Shown one piece after another: positions 42,679 through 52,618 of a stretch of DNA of 64,000 nucleotides (positions are counted from its first letter, which is position 1; each line of letters starts with the position of its first letter). A model generated the notes under the pieces. The model saw only the letters and a program-made list of their open reading frames with translations. It searched no databases and was not told the DNA's origin. The position numbers and the translations under genes were made by a program. Location of the stretch: NCBI GenBank assembly GCA_016841745.1, contig JAENYO010000002.1, positions 1 through 64,000 on the forward strand, read 5' to 3'. Origin of the DNA: Acetomicrobium hydrogeniformans. Its GTDB lineage: Bacteria > Synergistota > Synergistia > Synergistales > JAFGMB01.

Positions 42679-44157
42679 GTGTTAATAGATCTGGTACATG
42701 GTTTTGGTGCCATAATGACTTTTCAAAATATAGCAGCTATATTTGTTGGTGTGATTTTTGGTACTGGATTAGGAGCTTTGCCTGGCTTAACTGCTACCAT
42801 GGGTATAGCTCTGGTAATCCCTCTTACCTATACGCTTTCTCCAATTACTGCTTTTTCAATGTTATTGGGAGCCTATAAAGGAGGGACCTATGGTGGTTCT
42901 ATTCCCGCCATTTTAATAAACACGCCGGGCACCCCTGCAGCAGCAGCAACTTTTTTAGATGGATTTCCAATGGCACAGAAAGGAGAGGCTGGCAGAGCTA
43001 TGGCTATGGCTCTCTGGGCCTCAATAATAGGAGACATCTTTGGGACTCTTGCTTTGATATTCTGTTCGGTGTGGATATCCCAGTTTGCTCTTAAGTTCGG
43101 GCCAACGGAGTATGCAAGCCTGATCATTTTTTCTCTTACTATTGTTGCCAGTGTTTCTGGAGAATCGCTTTTGAAAGGGATCATTATGGCTGCTGTTGGT
43201 TTTCTGATAGCCATGGTTGGCCTTGACCCCATGATGGGTACTTTGCGTCTGACCTTTAGCTCCATATATCTCACAAATGGATTCAACCTTATAGTTGTAA
43301 TGATAGGGATGTTCGCTGTTTCCGAGATTCTTATGCAGGCATCCAATATAGGCAGTGGAGAAAACATTTCATATATACCTTCAGCCAAGGCCAGAATTTC
43401 CTGGACGGATCTGAAAGAGAGTTTTGGAACGATCATAAGGGGAAGCATTATTGGCGTGATAATAGGAGCCATTCCAGGTCTGGGTGCTACTCCAGCTGCT
43501 TACATGAGTTATGCGGAAGCTAAACGAACTTCAAAACATCCTGAAACCTTCGGAAAAGGTGAAATAAAGGGTGTTGCAGCTACGGAGTCTGCAAATAATG
43601 CTACCTGTTCCGCGACTATGATTCCACTATTGACACTGGGTGTACCAGGGAATGTTACCGCAGCTGTATTGCTGGGAGGTCTTATGATCCATGGTTTAAT
43701 CCCTGGACCGGCCCTTTTCAGAGAACATGCGGATGTTATCTACGCAATCTTTGCAGGACTTTTTGTTAGTGGAGTAGTTCTTTTCATAGTAGGTACACAG
43801 GCTATCAAAGTCTTTTCTCTAATGACGAAAATACCACAGCCCATCCTTTTCCCGATTACTCTGATCCTATGCTGCGTGGGAACGTATGGGGTGAACTCGA
43901 GTTTTTTTGATGTGGGAGTTATGGGTGTATTCGGATTGCTTGGATATTTTCTCAGGCGGCACAATTTCCCTCTTCCTCCGTTATTGATCGCATTTATCCT
44001 GGAACCAATAGGAGAAAGGGCTATCAGGCAGACTCTCTCTCTTTCAGATGGAAACTTAAGTATCTTTTTCACCAGACCCATATCTTTGTTTTTCCTTATT
44101 CTTGCAGTGATAGGCATTCTAATAACAAAAAAATATCATGTGATAGATGAGGAATGA
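42679..44157 (+). CDS. Tripartite tricarboxylate transporter large permease, TctA family
   Basis: 492 aa with about 12 helices. GALPGLTATMGIALVIPLTY, GGSIPAILINTPGTPAAAAT and GVAATESANNATCSATMIPL are TctA signatures; GLGATPAAYMSYAEAKRTSK matches the second half of the internal duplication. Sodium- or proton-driven uptake channel. Starts at GTG after GGGAGGCG. The binding protein tctC comes two genes later, separated by a dehydrogenase. Confidence 0.94.
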   Translation: MLIDLVHGFGAIMTFQNIAAIFVGVIFGTGLGALPGLTATMGIALVIPLTYTLSPITAFSMLLGAYKGGTYGGSIPAILINTPGTPAAAATFLDGFPMAQKGEAGRAMAMALWASIIGDIFGTLALIFCSVWISQFALKFGPTEYASLIIFSLTIVASVSGESLLKGIIMAAVGFLIAMVGLDPMMGTLRLTFSSIYLTNGFNLIVVMIGMFAVSEILMQASNIGSGENISYIPSAKARISWTDLKESFGTIIRGSIIGVIIGAIPGLGATPAAYMSYAEAKRTSKHPETFGKGEIKGVAATESANNATCSATMIPLLTLGVPGNVTAAVLLGGLMIHGLIPGPALFREHADVIYAIFAGLFVSGVVLFIVGTQAIKVFSLMTKIPQPILFPITLILCCVGTYGVNSSFFDVGVMGVFGLLGYFLRRHNFPLPPLLIAFILEPIGERAIRQTLSLSDGNLSIFFTRPISLFFLILAVIGILITKKYHVIDEE

Positions 44158-44233
44158 GTTCAGATTCAGTTGAAAAAAGGAATTAAAGAAAGCCATTAGA
44201 TCATTTTATTTTATCTTTTTGCGGGGTGTGGTT

Positions 44234-45184
44234 ATGGGAAAAATACTGTCTACTTCAGTAAGCTTTGGTCTTTATGCAAAAAAACCGGTTAAAAAACTGG
44301 AAGAACTGGGTCATGAGCTTGATTGTATGAAATATGATCCTGCAACCGGAAAACGTGACCTCATGGAAAAAATTAAAAATGCTGATGCTCTTATTGTTGG
44401 AACAGAAACAGTAGATGGAGAAGTAATGGATAGGGCTCTTCATTTGAAGATCATTGCAAAACATGGCATAGGTGTGGATAACATTGATCTTGAGGCTGCG
44501 AAAGAACGAGGGGTAGTAGTGGTCAATGCTCCTGGGACTAACGCTCGTGCAGTAACCGAATACACCTGGGCTTTGATAATGTGTTTATGTAGAAGGGTAC
44601 ATGAATCCATTGAAGAAGCAAAAGATTTAAAGTGGGGAAAGGTGATCGGCTATGAACTTCACGGAAAAACCCTTGGAGTGATTGGTCTTGGGAAAATAGG
44701 CAGAGAAGTAGCTCTTGTCGGTAGAGGGTTTGGTATGGAAATACTAGCTTTTGATCCTTTTCTGGACAAGGCTTTTGTCCAGGAGCATTCTATTCAAAGT
44801 GTTGGTATTGAAATGCTTCTGAGAAATTCAGATATAGTTACTATTCATACTTCCCTGAATGATTCAACTTACCATTTGCTGAACCATGAGCGTTTGGGGC
44901 TTATGAAGCAGACTGCATATCTGGTAAATGTTGCCAGGGGACCGATCATCGATGAAAAAGCCCTATATAGTGCTCTCCATGAAAACAGGATAGCTGGTGC
45001 GGCATGTGATGTCTTTGAAAAAGAACCGCCTGGAGATAACCCACTAATTAAATTGCATAACTTTTTGCCTACTCCTCACACCGCAGGATACACTTTTGAA
45101 GCTCTGGAGGCAATGGGCCTTGTTACCGTTGAGAATATTCACAATGTCCTTTCGGGTAAGCCAGTTATAAACAGGATTGTATGA
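44234..45184 (+). CDS. D-2-hydroxyacid dehydrogenase (SerA/SlcC-like)
   Basis: 316 aa. NAD site TLGVIGLGKIGREVALVGRG; catalytic Arg in LVNVARGPIIDE, Glu in VFEKEPPGDNPL, His in TPHTAGYTFEA. Lacks the ACT domain of housekeeping SerA, so it is probably a catabolic 2-hydroxyacid dehydrogenase. It lies between tctA and tctC, so the substrate is probably the imported acid. The combination with an Ldh2-family dehydrogenase and TTT genes resembles the SlcC/ComC sulfolactate set. Start at 44234 follows GGGGTGTGG. Confidence 0.9.
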   Translation: MGKILSTSVSFGLYAKKPVKKLEELGHELDCMKYDPATGKRDLMEKIKNADALIVGTETVDGEVMDRALHLKIIAKHGIGVDNIDLEAAKERGVVVVNAPGTNARAVTEYTWALIMCLCRRVHESIEEAKDLKWGKVIGYELHGKTLGVIGLGKIGREVALVGRGFGMEILAFDPFLDKAFVQEHSIQSVGIEMLLRNSDIVTIHTSLNDSTYHLLNHERLGLMKQTAYLVNVARGPIIDEKALYSALHENRIAGAACDVFEKEPPGDNPLIKLHNFLPTPHTAGYTFEALEAMGLVTVENIHNVLSGKPVINRIV

Positions 45185-45302
45185 GTCTTTAATAGCAGGA
45201 TAAATCGATGGACGGAGGTGGTAATGGCGGAAGAAGATGTGATGGAGAAGGTTATCGTATTAAACCCGGTTATTAAAATTAGAGAGAGAGGTGTAGGAAG
45301 TA

Positions 45303-46265
45303 ATGAAGAGATTTGGAATCTTTCTGGTAGTAGCTGTTATGCTTCTAACGTTGATGGGAACAGTTTGTGTAGCTGCAGACTGGCCTAATAAACCCATTAG
45401 ATTAGTGATTGGTTATGGAGCAGGTGGATCAACGGATATGGTTAGCAGATTATTAGCTTCCAAACTTGAAAAAGAGCTTGGTGTTTCTGTAATCTGTGAG
45501 AATAAACCTGGCGGAGGCGGTACTGTTACCGCATCTCTGGCGAAAGCCCAGAAACCTGACGGGAATTTCCTCTTCACATTAGTGACCGCTCCTGCATTCC
45601 TTACTCCTCACCGGCAGGATGTTCCCTTCAATCCAATAGAAGATTTTACTGTTATCGCCAGGGTTGCTAAATGGCATTATGCGTTGCTTGTGAAAGCTGA
45701 CGCTCCCTGGAAAGATTTTAAAGAATTTATAGCCTATGCAAAAGCTAATCCTGGAAAAGTTTCCTATGGATTATCTGGGGTTGGAAATCCTCAGGATCTG
45801 ATGATGGAATATCTGAAACAGGTAGAAGGCGTTAATTGGAAGAAAATACCTTATACAAAGGGCCCGGAAGCTATTGCTGCAACATTGGGAGGCCATGTGA
45901 GCTGTATGGTAGGAGTGGCCGAATGGGTTCCCCAGGTTAAAGAGGGGACACTAAGGCTTCTCGCTACCTTTGATGAAGAAAGAATGAAAATGTATCCGGA
46001 TGTTCCAACCCTGGGAGATCTTGGATATGATATTTCGGCACCTTCCCTTTATTCAATAGCTGCTCCCAAGGGAATCTCTCAGGATAAGGTGGAAATCCTT
46101 GACGCTGCAATTAAAAAAGCCTTTGATGAGCCTGATTTTCAGGATCTTCTTGATAAAATGTACATGATCCCAGCGTACAAGGGCCATGCTGAAATGCCAG
46201 AGATTATAAGCTCTACATACGAAAAAATGGGGAAAGTTATCAAGGATGCAGGTTTGGGTAAGTAG
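45303..46265 (+). CDS. TTT transporter substrate-binding protein, TctC/Bug family
   Basis: 320 aa with a signal peptide (RFGIFLVVAVMLLTLMGTVC, cleavage near AADWP). Bug-fold motifs: WPNKPIRLVIGYGAGGSTDM, ENKPGGGGTVTASLAKAQKP and the later DVPTLGDLGYDI. Binds a carboxylate in the periplasm for TctAB. GAGGTGTAGGAAG precedes the start. Followed by a terminator, so it ends the main transcript. Confidence 0.94.
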   Translation: MKRFGIFLVVAVMLLTLMGTVCVAADWPNKPIRLVIGYGAGGSTDMVSRLLASKLEKELGVSVICENKPGGGGTVTASLAKAQKPDGNFLFTLVTAPAFLTPHRQDVPFNPIEDFTVIARVAKWHYALLVKADAPWKDFKEFIAYAKANPGKVSYGLSGVGNPQDLMMEYLKQVEGVNWKKIPYTKGPEAIAATLGGHVSCMVGVAEWVPQVKEGTLRLLATFDEERMKMYPDVPTLGDLGYDISAPSLYSIAAPKGISQDKVEILDAAIKKAFDEPDFQDLLDKMYMIPAYKGHAEMPEIISSTYEKMGKVIKDAGLGK

Positions 46266-46335
46266 AAATAAGAATATTTTTATCTTTTTCTGTAATTCCG
46301 GGTATTTATAGCTCAGTCCAGATAAATACTTCTGG

Positions 46336-46376
46336 AAAAAGGCTACTGGTGATTCTGTCAGTAGCCTTTTTCTTTA
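46336..46376 (+). terminator. Terminator after tctC
   Basis: AAAAGGCTACTG and CAGTAGCCTTTT form a 12-bp stem with a 10-nt loop, followed by TCTTT. Confidence 0.88.
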
Positions 46377-46487
46377 TATTTTGCGAAAAATATTTAGAGG
46401 GCTTTCCTGAACAGGTATCTTGCCGATCTTTCTCTGCAGGCAGATAGATATAAATCATTATTAACAAAATAAGGGGGACACCTCCAG

Positions 46488-47561
46488 ATGAAAGGGATCA
46501 GCTATGATGATCTTATGTCTTTAACATTAGACATTTTGCAACAAGAATTGTCCTATCCGAAGGATAAGGCAGAAATTACCGCATGGACTCTGGTAGAGGC
46601 CGATGCCAGAGGAGTCAGTTCCCATGGTGTAGCGAGACTTCCAGCCTATCAGAAGCAGCAGGAAAAAGGTTTTGTTTTCCCTGAAAATGAACCGGTGGTT
46701 GAACTGGAGACCCCTGTATCTCTCGTTATAAATGGCAATTCTTGCGTTGGGCCTTATATCGCTGATTTTACAATGCAGAAAATTATTGAAAAGACAAATC
46801 AAACTGGTTGCTGTCTTGCTTCTGTTAAGGATTCAAATCACTATGGCATGGCAGGTCTATGGGCTGAAAAAGCTGCTCTCAGTGGACTTGTAGGTATGGC
46901 ATTTACCAATACACTCAAGTGTTGCCTGGTAACTTTTGGGAAAGAACGTATGCTAGGAACTAATCCTATTGCCATGGCAATTCCTTCAGGAGAAAAACAT
47001 AATATGTTTTTACTTGATATGGCAACGCCAGTGGTTGCAAACGGCAAGGTCCAGGTGTATGACAGGCAGACGAAGCCTATGCCTGATGGATGGTGTGTTG
47101 ATGAAAACGGATCGCCTTTAACGGATGCGACACGCATGAACCAATTAACGAAGACTCATGTACCAATGGGTGGACATTTGTTTCTTGGTGGTCAGGGCGA
47201 GATTATGGGGGGCCATAAAGGTTATGGGTTGGGATTACTGGTTGAATTACTTTGTTCTGGATTATCTTTAGGGCGAGCCAGTTATTCAACTTTTCAGAAT
47301 CCTGGTTCGGGAAGTGGAATATGTCACTTTTTTGGTGCCTTCCGGCTTGATCTATTTGGCGATGCGATTTCAATAAAGAGTCATATTTCCTCCATTCTGA
47401 ATGATATTAGAAAAAGCGCTAAGGAGACAGGTCAAAACCGGATATATATTCATGGTGAGAAAGAACGTGAATTTAGAGAAAATAGTATGAAAAACGGAAT
47501 AGTACTTGACGAGGCTACAGAAAAACTCTTAGATAAATATAAAAAGAAATTAGATATTTGA
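46488..47561 (+). CDS. Ldh2-family malate/lactate/sulfolactate dehydrogenase (ComC-like)
   Basis: 357 aa. Catalytic and NADH-site blocks of the Ldh2/MdhII family: EADARGVSSHGVARLPAY, VKDSNHYGMAGLWAEKAA with the catalytic His, LGTNPIAMAIPSG and MGGHKGYGLGLLVELL. The family oxidises (S)-malate-type or (R)-sulfolactate-type 2-hydroxyacids and usually has the opposite stereochemistry to SerA-type enzymes. GGGGGACACC precedes the start. It lies behind the tctC terminator, so it may have its own promoter or depend on read-through. Confidence 0.9.
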   Translation: MKGISYDDLMSLTLDILQQELSYPKDKAEITAWTLVEADARGVSSHGVARLPAYQKQQEKGFVFPENEPVVELETPVSLVINGNSCVGPYIADFTMQKIIEKTNQTGCCLASVKDSNHYGMAGLWAEKAALSGLVGMAFTNTLKCCLVTFGKERMLGTNPIAMAIPSGEKHNMFLLDMATPVVANGKVQVYDRQTKPMPDGWCVDENGSPLTDATRMNQLTKTHVPMGGHLFLGGQGEIMGGHKGYGLGLLVELLCSGLSLGRASYSTFQNPGSGSGICHFFGAFRLDLFGDAISIKSHISSILNDIRKSAKETGQNRIYIHGEKEREFRENSMKNGIVLDEATEKLLDKYKKKLDI

Positions 47562-47655
47562 CTACTCTAAAATAAAAATATTGTCCCAAAATAATCAATT
47601 TTTGCTGTAGGGTAATTATTATGGGGTCTAATATTAAAATGGCAGGAAACCTATT

Positions 47656-47670
47656 GGGGTCAGGTCTTGA
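47656..47670 (+). repeat. Dispersed repeat, GGGTCAGGTCTTGA copy 2
   Basis: GGGGTCAGGTCTTGA, followed by AATAACATTTT; compare 32201-32216 and 56101-56117. Confidence 0.65.
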
Positions 47671-47883
47671 AATAACATTTTACTGGAACAATATCTGAGT
47701 TATTTCGGGTTGTTCAGCATTTATAATCCCTTTTGCCGCATTTATTGATATCCACTAGGATTGTCGATTATCTGCGGATTTCCAGGATATCGATGTCAGC
47801 ATCGTTTCTGCTCTGGGTAAGCATGGGCATTTGGTGTTATTACAGGTCTTTCCTGGTACTCAAATTAACATGGTCGAAAGGAA

Positions 47884-47921
47884 TATAATGCCGGTTCCCT
47901 GGACAGGAGACCGGCATTATA
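47884..47921. terminator. Terminator hairpin between Ldh2-type gene and chemoreceptor
   Basis: TATAATGCCGGT pairs with ACCGGCATTATA around a 14-nt loop; ATTT follows on the plus strand. Probably serves the convergent chemoreceptor transcript as well. Confidence 0.6.
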
Positions 47922-47968
47922 TTTACCCTATTTCTGATAACAGGGAGGAAACTGCTAACCGATTTCCT

Positions 47969-50101
47969 TCAGTCTGTTACGACAGAAACAGTCGATTCTA
48001 TTGTTTTTTCGACATTGAACCGGGCCAGTTGTTCCTGAATGCGCTTGGCACCTTCCGTCAATTCCTGGGCATGGCTGGCTACGCCTTCAGAAGCTTTGGC
48101 GGTCTCTTCCGAGTTTTCACGGATGTTTGAGACAGATTCAACTATCTGATTTGTGGTGCTTGTCACCTGGTCTACTCCTGCAGCCATTTCTTCAGCAGCA
48201 GCCGCCTGTTCCTGGGCTCCAGAGGCTATGTTCTGCATAAGGTCTGTGATCTTGTTTATTTCGGAAAGACCTGCCGAAAGCTGTTCTTGTGCCTCTTTTG
48301 CTCCGGTAACTGTTTTCGCCATTATTGTTCCTGTTTCGCTAGTTACGTAGATGGCCTGTTGGGCTCCACTCTGGAGGGTGTCTATGAGTGTTTTGATTTT
48401 GCTGGCCGCCTTGCCGGAGCCTTCAGCGAGCTTGCGCACTTCGTCGGCAACTACGGCGAAACCTCGTCCCGCATCACCGGCACGGGCAGCTTCGATGGCC
48501 GCGTTAAGGGCCAGGAGGTTTGTCTGGTCAGCAATGCCCGTTATGGTTTCTACAAACCCTGAGATAGTGTTGACGGATCTGGCAAGTTCGGCGATAGTAT
48601 TTTCAATCTCTTTTGCCTTGCCTCCCACGACCTCTATATCATCAATTACAGCGTTTACACGATTAACGGCAACTTTTGCGACCTCGATCGTTTTGGCCGA
48701 CGCGGAAGCTCCCTGAGTCGAAGATTCAGCCGAATTGGTGGCGTTTGTTGAGACTTCCTGAACACCAGCGTTGGTCTGCTCCAGAGCTGCCGAGTTTTCC
48801 TCAGACATCGCAGCAACCTGTTCGACGGCACTCTTAACTTCCTCTACAGAGGCATTGGTCTCTTCCGAAAGGGCGAATAGAGACTGAGCGCTTTCGACGG
48901 TTTTAGCAGCCTCTTCGATGATAGCCGTTACTGACTCCCTCTGGGTAGCGATCATGGTCGCCAGGGCATCTGCCATCTGACCCAATTCATCACTTCCGTC
49001 ATAATTGAACTCTTCCCGACTCATGGTCAGATCACCAGAGCAGGCCCGTTCCGATAGACCAATAACAGTTTTCAAAGGTTTTGTGATCATTCGCGTTATC
49101 ACGAAAGCGATAACCATGCTGATGAGCGTAGACAGGCCTATAACGGTCATAATGAAGTTGATCGTCGTTTTAACCTCAGCGGCAGCGAAGTCTGCGATTT
49201 TAGTAGTTTCAGAAACACCACCATTAAGGACTTCGCCTGCAATAGCGACAAGTACTTGCTCTTCTTTTCCCAGCTTTTCAACGGCATCCTGGAGTCCGAC
49301 CATGTTTGTAAATAATTTATTGACATTGTCGGCATAGATCTGGCAATTGTTTCGAACCTTTTCAAGCAGTTCAATTCGCTTTGGGTCCTTCGTGATGGTC
49401 TTCAGTTGATCCAGCTTGACAGTTCCCTTTTGGAGCAGTTCCAGGGATAATTTCAGGCGTTCGGGATCTTGGTGAAGGAGTCCCAGTGCGGTGTTTATCC
49501 GCGTTTCTTTCCCGTAATTGGTGACTTCGTTGACAAGAGAGATCTTATGGAGACGATCCTTCAGGGTAGACGGAAGTGCGAATGAGTCTATATCGGTTAA
49601 AAATTGTTTGTTCTGGTTAGCAAGAAAGTTGTTGCAAAGCTGCATGTAGATCTCAGCGGCACTGCCAGCCGCCACAAGGGCTTTATTGAGGCCAGTAATA
49701 TAGCCCTGAGTGTTTTTCAGCAGGACATCATATCTATTCAGAGCAGCAAGTGCCCTTGGGGCATTTTCCCTGAGTTTGACAAGATTTTCGTACTTTTCTC
49801 CGTGAGCCTTGGCATTTTCAAGATACGTTCTGGTCTTATCCAGGTATTCTTTCCCTGATAGGAAGTATTTTTCTTCTCTGCTCAGAGAGTAGGCCTTAAT
49901 GTTATACTGGGCGTTCCGTGTGCTTCGCTCAACGTCTGTTGCCAAAACAACTTGTGGTACATATTTCACCGCCAGGCTAAGGGCCTGCTCTTCAACAACG
50001 GACATCTTTGACCAGCTTACAAACCCTATGACTCCAAAAAGTATCACCATTATCCCGAAACCCAGAAACAGCTTTGTGCCTATCTTCAGATTCTTAAACA
50101 C
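47969..50101 (-). CDS. Methyl-accepting chemotaxis protein with helical periplasmic sensor
   Basis: 710 aa. TM1 near residues 10-32, a long all-helical periplasmic domain (about 35-330, fitting an HBM/4-helix-bundle sensor), TM2 ([20 protein letters not shown]), HAMP ([19 protein letters not shown]) and a cytoplasmic MCP domain with the CheA/CheW tip ([20 protein letters not shown]). Senses a small ligand, perhaps an organic acid or amino acid, and signals to CheA. Transcribed alone; AGGGAAGTG precedes the start. Confidence 0.93.
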   Translation of the reverse strand: MFKNLKIGTKLFLGFGIMVILFGVIGFVSWSKMSVVEEQALSLAVKYVPQVVLATDVERSTRNAQYNIKAYSLSREEKYFLSGKEYLDKTRTYLENAKAHGEKYENLVKLRENAPRALAALNRYDVLLKNTQGYITGLNKALVAAGSAAEIYMQLCNNFLANQNKQFLTDIDSFALPSTLKDRLHKISLVNEVTNYGKETRINTALGLLHQDPERLKLSLELLQKGTVKLDQLKTITKDPKRIELLEKVRNNCQIYADNVNKLFTNMVGLQDAVEKLGKEEQVLVAIAGEVLNGGVSETTKIADFAAAEVKTTINFIMTVIGLSTLISMVIAFVITRMITKPLKTVIGLSERACSGDLTMSREEFNYDGSDELGQMADALATMIATQRESVTAIIEEAAKTVESAQSLFALSEETNASVEEVKSAVEQVAAMSEENSAALEQTNAGVQEVSTNATNSAESSTQGASASAKTIEVAKVAVNRVNAVIDDIEVVGGKAKEIENTIAELARSVNTISGFVETITGIADQTNLLALNAAIEAARAGDAGRGFAVVADEVRKLAEGSGKAASKIKTLIDTLQSGAQQAIYVTSETGTIMAKTVTGAKEAQEQLSAGLSEINKITDLMQNIASGAQEQAAAAEEMAAGVDQVTSTTNQIVESVSNIRENSEETAKASEGVASHAQELTEGAKRIQEQLARFNVEKTIESTVSVVTD

Positions 50102-50455
50102 TTCCCTCCAACCCCTTTTTTGTTGTTCTCTCTGACTTTAAATCAGAGTGATTTTTCCTTTTTGTAATATTTTTATTTCCGGTGACACATCGGACATATA
50201 GAAACATCTAATACACCAATAAGTATATGTACATAAAGCAGCATAAACATAAATGAATTAATTTAGAATGAATTGTTTGTGCAGAGTCATAACGGAGAAA
50301 AATAACTTCTAATGTACGAGGTCTTGAAAGAACGGTTATATGTCAGAAAAACAGAAGGGTCGTGGTCTTTTGCAAGTAAATACGGCAGAGTATAATTAGG
50401 TTAGACTGTTGTTGGTGGATGAAAATAAAATTACCAATAACGAAAGAGGTGCCCC
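50102..50455. other. Divergent intergenic region
   Basis: About 350 bp A+T-rich sequence holding the promoters of the divergent chemoreceptor and methyltransferase genes; no hairpin or repeat stood out. Confidence 0.35.
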
Positions 50456-51208
50456 ATGGAAGGAATGGAATATTTCTACGAACTATATGAGGCTTTACCG
50501 CGATGCGGTCCTGGAAATAATGAATCCACCAGGCAGGCGTACAATTTTATTCCGGTTTTACCGGAGCATCCCCTTGTCCTGGATATAGGCTGCGGTCCGG
50601 GAGTTCAGACCCTTGAACTGGCAAGGATTTCAGGAGGCAGGATCATTGCCCTTGATAATCATAAGCCCTTCCTTGATGGATTGATGAAGAGGGCAAGGGC
50701 TGAAGGGGTCGCCCATCAGATAACTACTATGAATATATCAATGCATGACATGGATTTTGAGGACAAAAGATTCGATCTTATCTGGTCTGAAGGGGCACTT
50801 TATTTCATGGGATTTCAGAACGGTTTAAGGCGGTGTCATCAATTGTTGAAAAACAATGGATGCCTTGCTGTGACAGAACTGGTATTGCTTGATTCAGATC
50901 CGCCTCTCCCGGTAATGGAATATCTGAAAAATGAATATCCTGCAATTATGGATATCAGGAGTAATATTGAATTGATCGAAAATGAAAAATTTAGCGTGAT
51001 ATCCCACTTTTCTCTTGATAAGCCTGCATGGTTGGAGAGTTATTATTTGCCTATGGAAGGGGAACTGGCCCGCCTGGCAAAAAAATATGAGGGTAATGAA
51101 ATAGCCTCTGTTGCATTTGAGGGAATGAGAACGGAAATAGACATGTATAAAAGATACGGTGATTTTTATGGTTATGAATTTTTTGTTATGCAGAAGATCG
51201 GGTTTTAG
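50456..51208 (+). CDS. SAM-dependent class I methyltransferase
   Basis: 250 aa. SAM motif I is VLDIGCGPGVQTLELA, motif II IIALDNHKPFL, and DLIWSEGALYFMGF the post-motif. The substrate is unknown; the sequence resembles small-molecule methyltransferases of the UbiE/Tam type. AAAGAGGTG precedes the start. The next gene begins after 63 bp, perhaps cotranscribed. Confidence 0.85.
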   Translation: MEGMEYFYELYEALPRCGPGNNESTRQAYNFIPVLPEHPLVLDIGCGPGVQTLELARISGGRIIALDNHKPFLDGLMKRARAEGVAHQITTMNISMHDMDFEDKRFDLIWSEGALYFMGFQNGLRRCHQLLKNNGCLAVTELVLLDSDPPLPVMEYLKNEYPAIMDIRSNIELIENEKFSVISHFSLDKPAWLESYYLPMEGELARLAKKYEGNEIASVAFEGMRTEIDMYKRYGDFYGYEFFVMQKIGF

Positions 51209-51271
51209 GAAAAGTGTTTATCCAGCAATAAGAACTTGAAGAAAGGTTTGACCTTTCGAAAGGAGATTTTC

Positions 51272-51832
51272 ATGAAAACTCTTCGATATTTTGGTTCCAT
51301 AGCCTTTGTACTTGGTTTGTTCATTTCTTTCTTCCTTGGAATTCCATGGGCTGTCATTGTTGCAGATGATCCGCCCGTACCCTGGTGGTTGCGGGCAGCA
51401 GTTTTTGCCCTTTTAGGCGGCATACTAGTGGTCCTGGCCTCAGTGGCCATAGAGCAGAAGCTGAAGAAAGAAACCACAAAAAAGGGAATTCCTGTTACCA
51501 GAAGACCCCATGGATTGATCCTGCAGAATACGGCAGAGATCCCCGGCCGACAGGTTTCTGAAGTTCTTGGTATGGTGGAGGGACACACGGTATATGCAAT
51601 CTGGATAGGTAAAGATCTCTCAGCCCTTATCCGACTAATTCTCGGAGGCGAGCTGACGGAGTACACCAATATGATGGGTAAGGCCAGGATCCTTGCCACG
51701 AACAGAATGGTAGCAAGGGCCGAGAAGATGGGAGCAGACGGGGTGATCAACGTCCGATACATGACCACCAGTGTTATCGGCAGCGCCGCTGAACTTCTTG
51801 TTTACGGTACAGCAGTAAAACTCAGCGAATAG
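51272..51832 (+). CDS. YbjQ/UPF0145-type heavy-metal-binding-domain protein with membrane anchor
   Basis: 186 aa. Two hydrophobic helices at the N-terminus (residues about 5-25 and 40-60), then a YbjQ-like domain (about 85-185): NTAEIPGRQVSEVLGMVEGH, then NRMVARAEKMGADGVINVRY, ending GTAVKL. YbjQ proteins form pentamers of unknown role; the membrane-anchored version is less common. Start at 51272 follows GAAAGGAGA; a longer frame from 51236 is unsupported. Confidence 0.8.
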   Translation: MKTLRYFGSIAFVLGLFISFFLGIPWAVIVADDPPVPWWLRAAVFALLGGILVVLASVAIEQKLKKETTKKGIPVTRRPHGLILQNTAEIPGRQVSEVLGMVEGHTVYAIWIGKDLSALIRLILGGELTEYTNMMGKARILATNRMVARAEKMGADGVINVRYMTTSVIGSAAELLVYGTAVKLSE

Positions 51833-51864
51833 ATTCTCATATAGCAGTTTTGCTGCCAAAAGTG

Positions 51865-51928
51865 AAATCAAACCCGAGAGGAATAGCCTTTATCCATAGG
51901 TCGTCATCTTGGGTTTGATTTTTTTTGA
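51865..51928 (+). terminator. Terminator after the YbjQ-like gene
   Basis: AAATCAAACCC (51865-51875) pairs with GGGTTTGATTT (51911-51921) across a long loop, followed by TTTTTT. Confidence 0.6.
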
Positions 51929-52008
51929 CCTGCAATTGTCCCTGTTCGATTTGATTTTATATAATCAATGAGGTGTTTTTGAATCAGAAGGATCGGAGGA
52001 GTTGCTGG

Positions 52009-52518
52009 ATGATCGATATTACCCATCTTGAAAAATACATTAAGAGGGCTATTGAACTTGGAGCACAAGAATGCAAGGTAATTGATCCGGCCTCAGTTGT
52101 AAGTGCGCCATGGGTGAGACTGAAATGCCAGTATGGTTGCCAGTGTTATAACACAAATCGCTCCTGTACTCCCCACACACCGACGGATGAACAGATGCGG
52201 AAGATCCTTGATTCATACAGTTCCGCCCTGCTTATCCGATTTATAGGTCATGAAAAGGTTAATGAAGTAGTTGTCGGTCTTGAAAAGGAAATTCTTAAGG
52301 ATGGCTACTACAAGATTTTCGGGTTCGGGGCAGGTCCATGTCTGCTTTGTGATACCTGTGATATGGATAAATGCAGTTTCCCTTCCCTTGCCAGGCCTTC
52401 CCTTTCCGGGTGCGGAGTGGATGTTTTTGCCACTGTGAAGGCTAACGGTTTTTCGATAGAGATCAGTCTTGAAAATCCTTCAGAAGGAGACTGCTACGGC
52501 CTGATCCTTATAGAGTAG
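52009..52518 (+). CDS. DUF2284 metal-binding protein
   Basis: 169 aa rich in Cys. CQYGCQCYNTNRSCTPHTPT and GPCLLCDTCDMDKCSFPSLA are the two Cys clusters of the DUF2284 family, predicted to bind metal or an iron-sulfur cluster. The biochemical function is unknown. Start at 52009 follows GGAGGAG; an in-frame GTG at 51973 has no ribosome site. Monocistronic. Confidence 0.85.
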   Translation: MIDITHLEKYIKRAIELGAQECKVIDPASVVSAPWVRLKCQYGCQCYNTNRSCTPHTPTDEQMRKILDSYSSALLIRFIGHEKVNEVVVGLEKEILKDGYYKIFGFGAGPCLLCDTCDMDKCSFPSLARPSLSGCGVDVFATVKANGFSIEISLENPSEGDCYGLILIE

Positions 52519-52557
52519 ATATTGATGAAATTTTTCGAGAAAAAGATGCCCCGGTAT

Positions 52558-52587
52558 CTCCGTGGGTCAATACTCCGTGGGTCAATA
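52558..52587 (+). repeat. Two tandem 15-bp repeats
   Basis: CTCCGTGGGTCAATA is repeated exactly twice (52558-52572, 52573-52587) in the convergent gap. Likely a replication slip; no function apparent. Confidence 0.7.
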
Positions 52588-52618
52588 CTGAAATAACAGT
52601 TGAATTGGTGAGAACAGT

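Larger units (their letters stand above)
47562..47968. other. Intergenic region with a dispersed repeat
   Basis: About 400 bp between convergent genes, holding the repeat at 47656-47670 and a terminator hairpin at 47884-47921; otherwise no gene is visible. Confidence 0.5.

Noticed and set aside
45224-45388. A 54-codon frame with a GGAGGTGG ribosome site just before and overlapping tctC
   Set aside because: It overlaps the tctC signal-peptide region in another frame, has no recognisable composition, and the true tctC start has its own site. It might serve translational coupling, but there is no positive evidence for a protein.
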